Source of the DNA: Streptomyces humi
Lineage (GTDB): Bacteria > Actinomycetota > Actinomycetes > Streptomycetales > Streptomycetaceae
Reading direction: 5' to 3'
Assembly (NCBI RefSeq): GCF_001005085.2
Contig: NZ_LBMU02000082.1
Span: 1-64,000, forward strand
DNA length: 64,000 bases
Of this stretch, positions 11,630 to 20,592 are shown one piece after another. The translations under genes were made by a program, and so were the position numbers. Within the stretch, counting starts at the first letter, position 1, and the number at the start of each line of letters is the position of its first letter. The notes under the pieces were generated by a model. The model was given only the letters and a program-made list of their open reading frames with translations, did not search any database and was not told where the DNA came from.

Positions 11630-11682
11630 CAATCCGCACCACTCCGCGTGCGCCCCCGGCGCCCAGGCACGATGCTGGACCC

Positions 11683-12204
11683 GTGATGGACGAGACGGAG
11701 TTCTGGGAGCTGGTCGACGCGACCCGCGAGGCCGCCGAGGGCGACCCCGAGGACCAGGCGGACCTGCTCGTGGAACGGCTGCTCCAGCTGGAGCCGGACC
11801 TGGTACTGGACTTCGCCCGTCACTTCGAGGCCCGCTACAACCGCGCCTACCGCTGGGACCTGTGGGGTGCCGCCTGGGTGCTGCTCGACGGGGCCAGCGA
11901 CGACGCGTTCGACTTCTTCCGGTGCTGGCTGATCGCCCAGGGCCGGGAGGTCTTCGAGGGCGCCCTGCACGACCCGGACGCGCTGGCGGAGCTGCTGGAC
12001 GACTTCGACGAGGAGGTCGACGGCGACGGCGAGGAGCTGGGGTACGCGGCGGACGAGGCGTACGAGCAGCTCACCGGGACCGTGGCCCCGGACCTGGGCA
12101 TCGCCCCCGCGCCCTCCGAACCGGAGGGCACCCCGGTGGACCTGGAGAGCGAGCGGGCGCTCGCCGAGCGGTTCCCGAGACTGTGGGACCGCTTCAAGGA
12201 GTGA
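11683..12204 (+). CDS. DUF4240-like acidic protein
   Basis: This 173-residue, strongly acidic cytosolic protein starts MDETEFWELVDATREAA and has aromatic clusters (ALYNRAYRWDLWGAAWVL-like region, FDFFRCWLIAQGREVFE) typical of DUF4240 proteins. No enzymatic motif is visible and the function is unknown. The start may be GTG 11683 or the immediately following ATG 11686. It converges on a small minus-strand gene 3 bases away. Confidence 0.75.
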   Translation: MMDETEFWELVDATREAAEGDPEDQADLLVERLLQLEPDLVLDFARHFEARYNRAYRWDLWGAAWVLLDGASDDAFDFFRCWLIAQGREVFEGALHDPDALAELLDDFDEEVDGDGEELGYAADEAYEQLTGTVAPDLGIAPAPSEPEGTPVDLESERALAERFPRLWDRFKE

Positions 12205-12207
12205 GGT

Positions 12208-12456
12208 TCACGCGGCGGTACGGCGCCGGGTCACGTCCGACGGGAGGTACGCCTGCGTCTGCTCGGCCTTGACCGCGTGGTGCATCGGCGCCGCGTTGGC
12301 CTGGTCGAGGGCGGACGCGGTGACCGCGGCCGGTCCGAGGACGACGGTCGCGACGGCGCAGACCACGGCCCAGGGCCCCCGGGACGACCTGACCCAACCG
12401 GCCTTCTCGGCCTGCTCCGTGGTGTCGGCACGGGCTTCGGTACGGCTGCTGTTCAT
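12208..12456 (-). CDS. Small single-pass membrane or secreted protein of unknown function
   Basis: The 82-residue product has a charged N-terminus, one hydrophobic segment (about residues 27-48, PWAVVCAVATVVLGPAAVTA), then a polar tail. The ATG has a good GGAGG site (GGAGGCGGGGATC), which supports it as a real gene. I do not recognise a family. It lies 72 bp downstream of the amidase gene on the same strand and could be cotranscribed with it. Confidence 0.6.
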   Translation of the reverse strand: MNSSRTEARADTTEQAEKAGWVRSSRGPWAVVCAVATVVLGPAAVTASALDQANAAPMHHAVKAEQTQAYLPSDVTRRRTAA

Positions 12457-12528
12457 GATCCCCGCCTCCGGTCGGCTGCTGATGTCCTCGACGGTAGGGC
12501 GCGGGGATCTGAGCGGCCTGCGTGCCGC

Positions 12529-13491
12529 CTATGGCGTTCCTGTGGACGTCCGCGCGGAGGTCGGGCCGGGTGGGTCCGACCGGGCCGGCGTGGGCGCGGG
12601 CGTCGCCACGGGCGGGCGCACCGGCGTCGGCGCACGCACCGCCGTCGGTGACGGGGTCGATGTCGGCGTCGATGTCGGCGTCGGGGCGGCCGGGGGCGGG
12701 CTCGCCGGGATTCTGCCCTGGAGGCGGGCGGCGGCGGTCCTGATCTCGGGCAGGCGGGCGGCGAGGGCGGCGCCGGGGCAGGTGGTGCGGTAGCCGTCCT
12801 GGTGGCCGGCCACGGCGGGCAGTGTGACGGCGGTGCCCTCCCGGTAGCGGCTGAGCCCGTTGCTGGAGACCAGGTGGGCCCCGGCGCGCGGGTCGACGTC
12901 GGCCAGGCCGAGCTTCCAGGCGGCGAGGGCGGCGATCGCGTCGGTCATGGCACGGGGCACCGGCACCCCGGCGGTGAAGGTGCCGAGGGCGGCGATGCCG
13001 GCGGTGCGGTGGTTGAAGCCCTGGGTGTGGGCGCCGGTGACGGCCCGCTCGACACCGCCCGCCCGGCCCTCGTAGATGGTGCCGCAGCGGTCGACGAGGA
13101 AGTTGTAGCCGATGTCGTCCCAGTCTCGGTCGCCGGTCTGGCCGGTGTAGAGACGGCGGATGATCTCGGGTGCCTGGGCGCAGGAGTAGCCGTTGGGCGA
13201 GTCGGTGTGGTGCACGAAGACGGCGACGACCCGGTCGTCGTAGCGCGGCGGCGGCTGGGTGCGGCGGACGCCGGTGTCCAGCCAGGCCGTGCGCGGCACG
13301 ATCCGGGGCCGGGGCGCCAGGTGGGCGGCGGGGCTCGCGGGCGCGGGCGCGGACAGGTGGATCGCCACGGGGCGGTCGGCGCCCTGGGCGGACAGCACCA
13401 GCGCGAGGACGGCGACGAGGCCCGGCAGACAGCCGAGCAGCGTCAGGGCGGTGACCCGGGTGCGCCGCCCTGCTCGGGGGAAGACACGCAT
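12529..13491 (-). CDS. Secreted peptidoglycan-recognition-type N-acetylmuramoyl-L-alanine amidase
   Basis: The 320-residue protein begins with a basic stretch and one hydrophobic segment (LTLLGCLPGLVAVLALVL), an export signal or anchor. The Amidase_2/PGRP domain follows (about residues 65-260). Zinc ligands are seen in VFVHHTDSP and in the C-terminal AGHQDGYRTTCPG, and DIGYNFLVD and CGTIYEGR are typical of the fold. The last 60 residues are a Pro/Thr/Ser/Ala-rich tail, probably a wall-spanning linker. It should cleave the amide bond between MurNAc and the stem peptide. The ATG at 13491 is preceded by GTGGGGG; a longer in-frame start at 13587 would put non-signal sequence in front. Confidence 0.85.
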   Translation of the reverse strand: MRVFPRAGRRTRVTALTLLGCLPGLVAVLALVLSAQGADRPVAIHLSAPAPASPAAHLAPRPRIVPRTAWLDTGVRRTQPPPRYDDRVVAVFVHHTDSPNGYSCAQAPEIIRRLYTGQTGDRDWDDIGYNFLVDRCGTIYEGRAGGVERAVTGAHTQGFNHRTAGIAALGTFTAGVPVPRAMTDAIAALAAWKLGLADVDPRAGAHLVSSNGLSRYREGTAVTLPAVAGHQDGYRTTCPGAALAARLPEIRTAAARLQGRIPASPPPAAPTPTSTPTSTPSPTAVRAPTPVRPPVATPAPTPARSDPPGPTSARTSTGTP

Positions 13492-13681
13492 GGCCCCCAC
13501 TCTCGGGTCGATCGGCTCCGCCCGCGATGTGTGCTGTGCCACCTGGTGGAACCATCGTCCTGGTCCGAGGCGTTTCAGTGGGTACACGCACGCGTGGCCG
13601 GTTCCCGGGGTTCTCGCGGGCGTGAGCTGATCACTGGACCTGTCCCGAGCGTATTAAGGGCACCGAGAGAAAGGCGGCTCC

Positions 13682-14866
13682 GTGGACCTGCTCGACCTGG
13701 TGCTCGTACTGGTGGTGCTCCTGTACGCGGCGGCCGGTTACCGGCGCGGGCTGGTGGCCGGCTGCGTGTCGCTGGCCGGGTTCGTGGGCGGCGCGGTGGT
13801 CGGCGTGTGGGTGCTGCCCTGGGTGATGGAACTGGTCACCCGCGGCACGGCGACGGCGACGGTGGCCGCGGTGCTGACGGTGCTGGTGCCGGCGGTGGTG
13901 GTGCACGAGCTGGCGGGCCGGCTGGCGCTGCGGCTGCGCCGGGAACTGGACGAGGGGCCGCTGCGGGTGGCGGACGGGGTCGGCGGGGCGGCCGCGAACG
14001 CGGTGGCGGTGCTGATCGTGGCCTGGGTGGCGGCGAGCGTGCTGGGCGCGTCCTCGTCGCCCGCGGTGACGACGGCGATCCGGGACTCCAGGCTGCTCGG
14101 CGCGGTGCAGGACACCATGCCGGACACCACACCGGCGTGGTTCTCGCGGGCCACCTCGGCGCTCACCGAGGCGGGTTTCCCCCAGGTCTTCAACCCCTTC
14201 GAGAACGAGTCGACGGCCCAGGTCGCCAAGCCTTCCGGCGACAACGTGACGGCGGCGGCCACGGACGCGGCCAGGCGCAGCACGGTCAAGATCGAGGGTT
14301 CCGCCGGCACCCAGGGCCGCGAGGGCAGCGGGTTCGTGTTCGCGCCCGAGCACGTGATGACCAACGCGCACGTGGTGGCGGGCATCGACGACCCGAGCGT
14401 GCGGATAGGCGGGGTCGGGGCGTCGTACGACGCGCAGGTCGTGCTCTTCGACCCGGACCGGGACGTGGCGGTGCTGTACGTGCCGCAGCTGCGGGCGCCG
14501 GTGCTGAGGTTCGACACCACGGCGGCGCGCGGGAACTCCGCGGTGGTCGCCGGCTATCCGCAGGACGGCGACCTGAATTTGCAGGCGGCCACGGTGGCCA
14601 ACAAGGTGCAGGCCACCGGGCAGAACATCTACAGCGACGCCACGGTGACCCGGGAGATCTACTCGATCCGCTCCACGGTCCGCCCCGGCAACTCCGGCGG
14701 CCCGCTGCTGACCACCGGGGGCAGGGTGTTCGGGGTGGTGTTCGCCCGTTCCACCTCCGACAGCGAGACGGGGTACGTGCTGACGGCCGACGAGGTGGCC
14801 GCGGACGCCGCGCGCGGGGCGCGGGCCACCTCGGCGGTGGACACCGGCGAGCTGATCACCCCCTGA
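13682..14866 (+). CDS. MarP-family membrane serine protease (CvpA plus trypsin-like domain)
   Basis: The N-terminal 125 residues form four hydrophobic segments of the colicin V production (CvpA) type. A short linker and a chymotrypsin-fold protease domain follow (about 185-390) with a complete triad: His230 (MTNAHVV), Asp261 (PDRDVAVL) and Ser338 (PGNSGGPLL). This is the architecture of mycobacterial MarP (Rv3671c), a periplasmic protease needed for acid and oxidative resistance that activates a peptidoglycan hydrolase. An amidase gene is divergently transcribed immediately upstream, which makes a functional link plausible but unproven. Start GTG with GAGAAAGG upstream. Confidence 0.9.
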   Translation: MDLLDLVLVLVVLLYAAAGYRRGLVAGCVSLAGFVGGAVVGVWVLPWVMELVTRGTATATVAAVLTVLVPAVVVHELAGRLALRLRRELDEGPLRVADGVGGAAANAVAVLIVAWVAASVLGASSSPAVTTAIRDSRLLGAVQDTMPDTTPAWFSRATSALTEAGFPQVFNPFENESTAQVAKPSGDNVTAAATDAARRSTVKIEGSAGTQGREGSGFVFAPEHVMTNAHVVAGIDDPSVRIGGVGASYDAQVVLFDPDRDVAVLYVPQLRAPVLRFDTTAARGNSAVVAGYPQDGDLNLQAATVANKVQATGQNIYSDATVTREIYSIRSTVRPGNSGGPLLTTGGRVFGVVFARSTSDSETGYVLTADEVAADAARGARATSAVDTGELITP

Positions 14867-14869
14867 CCG

Positions 14870-15358
14870 TCACAGCGGCCGGCCCATGATCACGTCGTCG
14901 ACGTACTCGCCGTCCAGGAGGAACTCCCCCGGCAGCACGCCCTCGACGGCGAAGCCCTCGGACGCGTAGAGCCGGCGTGCCGGGGCGTTGTGCCCGAGGA
15001 CGGCGAGCCTGATCCGGCGGGCGCCGCGGCGGCGGGCCTCGTCCATGGCCGCCCGCAGCAGCGCCCGGGCGACGCCCTGTCCGCGGGCCTCCTCGGCGAC
15101 CGCGAGGCCCTGGATCTGCCGGACGTGCGCGTTGGCCGCGAGCTTGTAGGCGAGGCCGAGGCGGATGTAGCCGACGATGCGCCGGTCGAGTTCGGCGACC
15201 AGGGTGTCCTCGGGGGCGTGGCGCTCACCGAAGAAGGGCTCGTACGGCGGTTCCGGCCGGGGCAGCACGGCGTGCAGGTGCGACCAGGTGGCGCGGTCGA
15301 GGACGGCGAGCTCCTCGTCGTCGTCGGGCAGGGCGGTGCGTATGTACGGCTCTGGCAT
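14870..15358 (-). CDS. GNAT family N-acetyltransferase
   Basis: The 162-residue single GNAT domain has the acetyl-CoA pyrophosphate loop in motif A, VAEEARGQGVARALL (about residues 88-102). The motif-B-like LAVLGHNAPARRLYASEGF follows, as in RimI/PhnO-type enzymes. The substrate cannot be told from sequence. It is convergent with the MarP-like gene (3-bp gap) and divergent from the epimerase gene. Confidence 0.85.
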   Translation of the reverse strand: MPEPYIRTALPDDDEELAVLDRATWSHLHAVLPRPEPPYEPFFGERHAPEDTLVAELDRRIVGYIRLGLAYKLAANAHVRQIQGLAVAEEARGQGVARALLRAAMDEARRRGARRIRLAVLGHNAPARRLYASEGFAVEGVLPGEFLLDGEYVDDVIMGRPL

Positions 15359-15430
15359 GCGGTCACCCTAAAGTCGGCCGGAGTCGGGGCCCCACGGGTT
15401 TTCCGGCCCGGGTCCCGGCATGCTGGGGCC

Positions 15431-16324
15431 ATGAAACGCTCTCGTATCGCGGTGGCCGGCGCGTCCGGCCTCATCGGCAGCGCCCTGGTGCGGTCCCTGC
15501 GGGCCGACGGGCACGAGGTGGTGCGGCTCGTGCGGCGCGGGGCGCACGGCACCGACGAGGTCTGCTGGGACCCCGGCGGGCAGTACGTGGACACGGCCGG
15601 GCTGGCCGGCTGCGACGCCGTGGTGAACCTCGCCGGGGCCGGGATCGGCGACCACCGCTGGACGCCCGCCTACAAGCGGGAGATCCGGGACAGCCGGGTC
15701 CTCGGCACGGCGGCGCTCGCGGAGGCGGTGGCCGCCCTGGAGGAGCCGCCGCGGGTGTTCGTCAGCGGCAGCGCGATGGGCTTCTACGGCGACACCGGTG
15801 ACCGGGCCGTCGACGAGGACGCCCCGCCCGGGGACGGTTTCCTGCCGTCGGTGTGCGTGGCGTGGGAGGCGGCGGCGGCACCGGCGCGGGAGGCGGGGAT
15901 CCGGACCGTGTTCGCCCGGACCGGCCTGGTGGTCGCCCGCGGCGGCGGGGCGTGGGGGCGGCTGTTCCCGCTGTTCAAGGCGGGCCTGGGTGGCCGGCTG
16001 GGCGACGGGCGCCAATACTGGTCGTACATCGCGCTGCACGACGAGGTGGCCGCGATCCGCTTCCTGATGGACACCGAGGGCCTTTCCGGCCCGTTCAACC
16101 TCACCGCGCCCGTCCCGCTGACGAACCGTGAGATCACCGAGGCGATGGCCCGGGTGCTGCGTCGCCCGGCGCTCTTCCCGGTGCCCGCGGCGGCCCTGCG
16201 GGCGGCGCTCGGTGAGATGGCCGGGGACGTGCTGGGGAGTCAACGGGTGGTGCCCAAGCGGCTGCTGGAGTCGGGGTTCACGTTCGCGTTCCCGGGCATC
16301 GAGGACGCGATCCGTGCGGCCTGA
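15431..16324 (+). CDS. TIGR01777-type NAD(P)-dependent epimerase (SDR39U1/YfcH-like)
   Basis: The 297-residue extended SDR has the Rossmann motif GASGLIGSALV at residues 9-19. NLAGAGIGDHRWTP, SGSAMGFYGDTGDR and YIALHDEVAAI are characteristic of the YfcH/SDR39U1 branch, often misnamed SulA-like division inhibitor. The C-terminal DUF1731 region has GSQRVVPKRLLESGF. Substrate unknown; probably a cytosolic oxidoreductase or epimerase. Confidence 0.88.
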   Translation: MKRSRIAVAGASGLIGSALVRSLRADGHEVVRLVRRGAHGTDEVCWDPGGQYVDTAGLAGCDAVVNLAGAGIGDHRWTPAYKREIRDSRVLGTAALAEAVAALEEPPRVFVSGSAMGFYGDTGDRAVDEDAPPGDGFLPSVCVAWEAAAAPAREAGIRTVFARTGLVVARGGGAWGRLFPLFKAGLGGRLGDGRQYWSYIALHDEVAAIRFLMDTEGLSGPFNLTAPVPLTNREITEAMARVLRRPALFPVPAAALRAALGEMAGDVLGSQRVVPKRLLESGFTFAFPGIEDAIRAA

Positions 16325-16484
16325 CGGCCCGTGTGACCGAATGCGACCGCCGTGCGACCGTGCCCTGCTCATGCGCGACTGCCCTTGACCGATCACCGCC
16401 TTAACCTCGACCCGAACTCGGGTATCCCCGGAGCGGGTTGGGGGCATCACGTCTCCACCGGACGCGCAATCGAGGAGGGGCCTC

Positions 16485-17840
16485 GTGCATGAGCCCGCGT
16501 ACCAGGCGGACGTCGTCATCGTGGGAGCCGGTATCGCCGGACTCTCCGCGGCTCATCGGCTGAACAGCGCAGGAGTAACGACCGCGGTCCTGGAGGCCGC
16601 CCCTTACGTCGGGGGACGCATGTCGACCGAGAAGGTCGACGGCTTCCGCCTCGACCGGATCGGCCAGCTCCTGTCCACGTCCTATCCGGAGCTACGGCTC
16701 ACCCCGGGACTGGACGCCCTGGTACTGCGCCGGTTCGCGCCCGGCGTACTGCTGCATCGCGACGGGCGCAGGCACCGGGCGGGCGCTCCGGCGGGCGGCG
16801 GAAGCGCGAGGGGCGCACTGTATGCGGTGCGCGCCCTGGCAAGCGCCCCCAGGGGCGGCTCGGCCGCGTCCCCGGTGCGGGCCACCGCGCCGATGGGCGG
16901 GGCGGTCGACCAGGCCCGGCTCGGCGCCGCGCTGGGCCGGCTCGCCGGCACGCCCGTCGAGCGGATCCTGGCCCGGCCCGAACTCCCGGCCGCCCGCGCC
17001 CTCACCGAGCGCGGGGTGTCCACCCGCACGATCGACGGCTTCCTGCGCCCGCTGCTGGCGGCCCTGCTGTGCGACCCCGAGCTGACCACGTCCAGCCGCT
17101 GCGCCGACCTCGCCCTGCGCTCCTTCGCGAGCGGGCGGCTGTGCGTGCCGGAGGGCGGCGCGGACGTCCTCCCGGAACTCCTCGCCCGGGCCCTGCCGCC
17201 CGGCACCGTGCACACCGGGGTACGGGCCACCTCGGTCTCGACGACCTCGGTGCGCACGGCGGAGCACGGCGAGGTCCGCTGCCGGGCGGTGCTGCTGGCG
17301 ACCGACGCGCGCGCGGCCGCCGAGCTGCTGCCGGGCCTGCGGGTACCGGACTTCCACGAGGTGACGGTGGTCCACCACACGACCGACGAACCGGCGACCC
17401 TGACCACCGGGGCGTCGCTCCTCCTCGACGCCGACCGGAGCGGCCCGGTCTCGCACACCTGCGTGGTCAGCAACGTCGACCCGAGCCGGGCGCCCCAGGG
17501 CCGCGCCCTGGTCTCCTCCACGGTCCTCGGCACCCCGCCCGCCGACATCGACACGGCGGTCCGCATGCACCTGGCGCGGCTGTACGGCACGTCGACGCGC
17601 CGCTGGGAGACGCTCGCGGTCCACCACACCCCCGAGGCGCTCCCGGCCATGCGTCCCCCGCACGACCTGCGCCGCCCGGTGCGCCTCCTGGCGGGCCTGT
17701 ACGCCTGTGGCGACCACCGGGACACCAGCACGGTCCAGGGAGCCCTGCACTCGGCCCACAGGGCAACGGCAGCGATCCTGGCGGACCTGGGCGCAGGCTC
17801 CATGCACAGCGCCGAAACCATGCAACCCCGAGCAGCGTAG
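16485..17840 (+). CDS. FAD-dependent amine-oxidase-like oxidoreductase
   Basis: The 451-residue protein starts with an FAD dinucleotide-binding motif VVIVGAGIAGLSAAHRLN (residues 10-27) followed by GGRMSTEKVDGF, as in the amine oxidase/protoporphyrinogen oxidase superfamily. The C-terminal FAD-contacting segment is YACGDHRDTSTVQGALHSA. An internal Gly/Ala/Arg-rich segment (residues 85-135) looks like an insertion specific to actinomycete members. Substrate unknown. The GTG start has a strong GGAGGGG site 6 bases upstream. A copy of the dispersed hairpin repeat lies just past the stop. Confidence 0.82.
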   Translation: MHEPAYQADVVIVGAGIAGLSAAHRLNSAGVTTAVLEAAPYVGGRMSTEKVDGFRLDRIGQLLSTSYPELRLTPGLDALVLRRFAPGVLLHRDGRRHRAGAPAGGGSARGALYAVRALASAPRGGSAASPVRATAPMGGAVDQARLGAALGRLAGTPVERILARPELPAARALTERGVSTRTIDGFLRPLLAALLCDPELTTSSRCADLALRSFASGRLCVPEGGADVLPELLARALPPGTVHTGVRATSVSTTSVRTAEHGEVRCRAVLLATDARAAAELLPGLRVPDFHEVTVVHHTTDEPATLTTGASLLLDADRSGPVSHTCVVSNVDPSRAPQGRALVSSTVLGTPPADIDTAVRMHLARLYGTSTRRWETLAVHHTPEALPAMRPPHDLRRPVRLLAGLYACGDHRDTSTVQGALHSAHRATAAILADLGAGSMHSAETMQPRAA

Positions 17841-17843
17841 AGA

Positions 17844-17883
17844 CGTAGGGGCGCGAGGACCGCGCGACCAGCCACGACGGCCC
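17844..17883. repeat. Copy of dispersed intergenic hairpin repeat
   Basis: GGGGCGCGAGGACCGCGCGACC then AGCCACGACGGC, in the orientation with the GGGGCGCG arm first, in the convergent gap between the FAD enzyme and the NsdA-like regulator. A further AGCCACGACGGC-like arm in reverse complement lies near 17954. Confidence 0.6.
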
Positions 17884-17996
17884 GGCACCGAGCCGACAAC
17901 CGCCACCCGCCACGGCGAGTGGCAGGGCCCGGCCCGGCACCGCCGAAGAAGCCGTCGTGGCTGATCACCGCCGCGGCGGAGAAAACGATCAGCACG

Positions 17997-19469
17997 TCAG
18001 TTCAGCGCCGCCACCTTCTCGCGGTAGCCCTTCACCGGTGCCGCGTCCTTGTACGGCTCCAGCCGGCGTTCGAAGTCCCGGACGTACTCGGTCGCCCGTA
18101 CCGAGCGCATCTCCACCGCCGCACCCGCCGCCTCCACGCCGAGCGCGCACGCCTGGTCCAGCTCGCCGAGACCCAGGCGGGCCGTGGCGAGGACGACCCG
18201 GCAGAACAGCCGGCTGCGCGCGTAGGAGGGCGCACGCAGTTGCAGCGAGCGCTCCGCGTGCTGCGCGGCCGCGCGGAACTGCTGGAGGTCCCGGTGGCAG
18301 TGACCGAACTCGTCGGCGAGCTGGGCCTCGTCGAAGAAGCGCGCCCAGTAGGGGACCTCGTCGCCGGGGCGGGCCGCCTCCAGGGCGCGTTCCGCGCGGA
18401 CCAGCGCGCCGGTGCACGCTCGTACCTCACCGAGCACGCCGTGCGCGCGGGCCTCGGCCGCGTGCAGCAGGGCCTGGACCACCGGCGGGGCGTTCGTTCC
18501 GACCCCCTGCTGGGCGACCCGGGCCAGCTGGACCGCCTCCCGGCCGTGGCCCAGGTAGACCGCCTGGCGGCTCATGGTGACGAGGACGTAGGAGCCGTAC
18601 GCGCGGTCCCCCGCCGCCTGGGCGAGCCGCAGGGACTGCACGAAGTAGCGCTGGGCGAGCCCGTGCGCCGCGATGTCGTACGACGTCCAGCCGGCGAGCC
18701 GGGTCAGGTCGGCCGCCGCGCCGAACAGCCGGCGACCGGTCTGCTCGCCGTAGGTGCCGCGCAGCATCGGCTCGCACTCGTGCTCCAGATACCGCACCAG
18801 TGCCTGCCGGGCGTGCCCGCCGCCGTACGCGTCGTCGAGCGTGCGGAACAGTTCGCCGACCGAGCGGAGCGCGGCGATGTCGCCGCCGGTGACCTTCTGG
18901 CCGGGTCCGCGCTCGGCCGTCCCGCGGGGCCGCGCCGGCACCGCCGGCGGCTGCTTGGGCGCCGTGAGGCGGGTCTGCGCCGGTACCCGGGCCGCGGTGG
19001 CCGGGCCCGGCTCACCGCGGGCCACCCGGTCGTCGGCGCGGCCGATCAGCCAGTCCCGGCTGGGGACCACGAGTCCGGCCGGGGTGAAGGCGATCTTGCG
19101 GAGCTCGGCATGGCTGCCGGAGTCCTTGCGCCACAGCCCGCCGACGATGTCGACGGCCTCCTCGGGGGTGGCCGCGAACTCCAGTCCGGCGTAGACCGGG
19201 GCGCAGGCGTCCAGGCCGAGGTCCTGGGCGGTGAGCCGGCGGCCGAGGCGCCGGGTGAAGACCTCGGCGATCAGGGCGGGGGTGGTGCCCCGGGGCTGCT
19301 GGCCGCGCAGCCACCGGGTGACGGATGTCTTGTCGTATCTGAGATCCAGTCCGTGTTCGAGGCCGAGCTGATCGACGCGACGGGCCAGACCCGCGTTGGA
19401 GAACCCCGCTTCTGCGATGAGCGCGGCGAGCTGGCGGTTGGGGGTGCGCTGCGCGGGTCGGTCCGTCAT
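17997..19469 (-). CDS. NsdA-like TPR regulator
   Basis: The 490-residue protein has an N-terminal HTH-like region (NRQLAALIAEAGFSNAGLARRVD, with WLRGQQPRGTTP near residue 53) followed by a long helical domain of degenerate tetratricopeptide units (about 210-480, rich in Ala/Leu/Arg). This is the layout of Streptomyces NsdA, a negative regulator of sporulation and antibiotics in S. coelicolor, and its paralogues. It appears to be a paralogue rather than NsdA itself, but that cannot be decided here. It is divergent from lipB with a 247-bp shared upstream region. Confidence 0.7.
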   Translation of the reverse strand: MTDRPAQRTPNRQLAALIAEAGFSNAGLARRVDQLGLEHGLDLRYDKTSVTRWLRGQQPRGTTPALIAEVFTRRLGRRLTAQDLGLDACAPVYAGLEFAATPEEAVDIVGGLWRKDSGSHAELRKIAFTPAGLVVPSRDWLIGRADDRVARGEPGPATAARVPAQTRLTAPKQPPAVPARPRGTAERGPGQKVTGGDIAALRSVGELFRTLDDAYGGGHARQALVRYLEHECEPMLRGTYGEQTGRRLFGAAADLTRLAGWTSYDIAAHGLAQRYFVQSLRLAQAAGDRAYGSYVLVTMSRQAVYLGHGREAVQLARVAQQGVGTNAPPVVQALLHAAEARAHGVLGEVRACTGALVRAERALEAARPGDEVPYWARFFDEAQLADEFGHCHRDLQQFRAAAQHAERSLQLRAPSYARSRLFCRVVLATARLGLGELDQACALGVEAAGAAVEMRSVRATEYVRDFERRLEPYKDAAPVKGYREKVAALN

Positions 19470-19716
19470 CTGGAGTGCGGTCTCCTGCCTTCTGGCTCAG
19501 CTCGGTGGCTTGTGCCCGGATTGCCGGTGAGCAGCCCTTTTGGCGCTCATGGACGGCGCGAATGTAGCGGAGAGTGAGCAGTCGATCGCACATTTCGACC
19601 TTCATTCATCCGATCGTGTGAGGATTGCCCTCGGGGCTGACGCGCGACGGGCGGACGTACAGTTGCTTGGGCGCGTTATGTGCCTGACACACCCGTCGCC
19701 AAGGGAGGCGCTTGCC

Positions 19717-20517
19717 GTGAGTGAGTTGCGGTTCGTCCGTATGGGGTTCGGCGCGGACGCGGTCGAGTACCAGGAGGCGTGGGACGAGCAGCGCCGGGTG
19801 CACGCGGCACGGTTCGCCGACGAGGTCCCCGACACGGTGCTGCTGCTCGAACACCCGCCGGTGTACACGGCCGGCCGGCGCACCGCGGACAGCGAGCGCC
19901 CCCTGGACGGCACCCCGGTCGTCGACGTGGACCGCGGCGGCAAGATCACCTGGCACGGTCCGGGCCAGCTGGTGGGCTACCCGATCCAGAAGCTGCCGCG
20001 CCCCGTGGACGTGGTCGCCCACGTCCGGCGGCTGGAGGAGGCGCTGATCCGCGTCTGCGCCGAGTACGGCCTGGAGACCACCCGGGTGGAGGGGCGCAGC
20101 GGGGTGTGGGTGCTCGGGGACCCGGTGGAGCAGCGGCCGGCGTTCGGAGGCCTCTCCCTGGACTTCGATCCGCGCCTCCAGGACGAGGAGTTCGACCCGC
20201 GACTCAACGGCCCGGAGTACGCGCCCTCCAACGCGGGGCAGCGCCGCGAGGACCGCAAGATCGCCCAGATCGGCATCCGGGTCGCCAAGGGCGTGACCAT
20301 GCACGGCTTCTCGTTCAACGTGAACCCGGACATGAAGTGGTTCGACCGGATCATCCCGTGCGGCATCCGGGACGCCGGCGTCGCCTCCCTCGCGGCCGAA
20401 CTGGGCCGGGACGTGACGGTCGAGGAGGTGCTGCCCGTGGTGGAGCGGCACCTCAAGGACATCCTGGAGAACGCCGAACTCGCGCCGAGGGTGATCGAGA
20501 AGACACCGGCGGCCTGA
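19717..20517 (+). CDS. lipB: Lipoyl(octanoyl) transferase
   Basis: LipB moves octanoate from acyl carrier protein to the lipoyl domains of E2 and GcvH. The 266-residue protein has the LLEHPPVYTAGRR motif, WHGPGQLVGYP, the catalytic lysine in RKIAQIGIRV and the catalytic cysteine Cys215 in IIPCGI. The start is the GTG with an AAGGGAGG site 7-9 bases upstream. An insertion around DFDPRLQDEEFDPRLNGPEY is common in actinomycete LipB. lipA follows after 75 bp, so the two steps of protein lipoylation are linked. Confidence 0.94.
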   Translation: MSELRFVRMGFGADAVEYQEAWDEQRRVHAARFADEVPDTVLLLEHPPVYTAGRRTADSERPLDGTPVVDVDRGGKITWHGPGQLVGYPIQKLPRPVDVVAHVRRLEEALIRVCAEYGLETTRVEGRSGVWVLGDPVEQRPAFGGLSLDFDPRLQDEEFDPRLNGPEYAPSNAGQRREDRKIAQIGIRVAKGVTMHGFSFNVNPDMKWFDRIIPCGIRDAGVASLAAELGRDVTVEEVLPVVERHLKDILENAELAPRVIEKTPAA

Positions 20518-20592
20518 CTCCGGCCAGCAGGCTTTCGAATCCACGGGCGTACGCTGGAGCACGCCGAAGAATCAATCGCTAGGGAGCCGGTC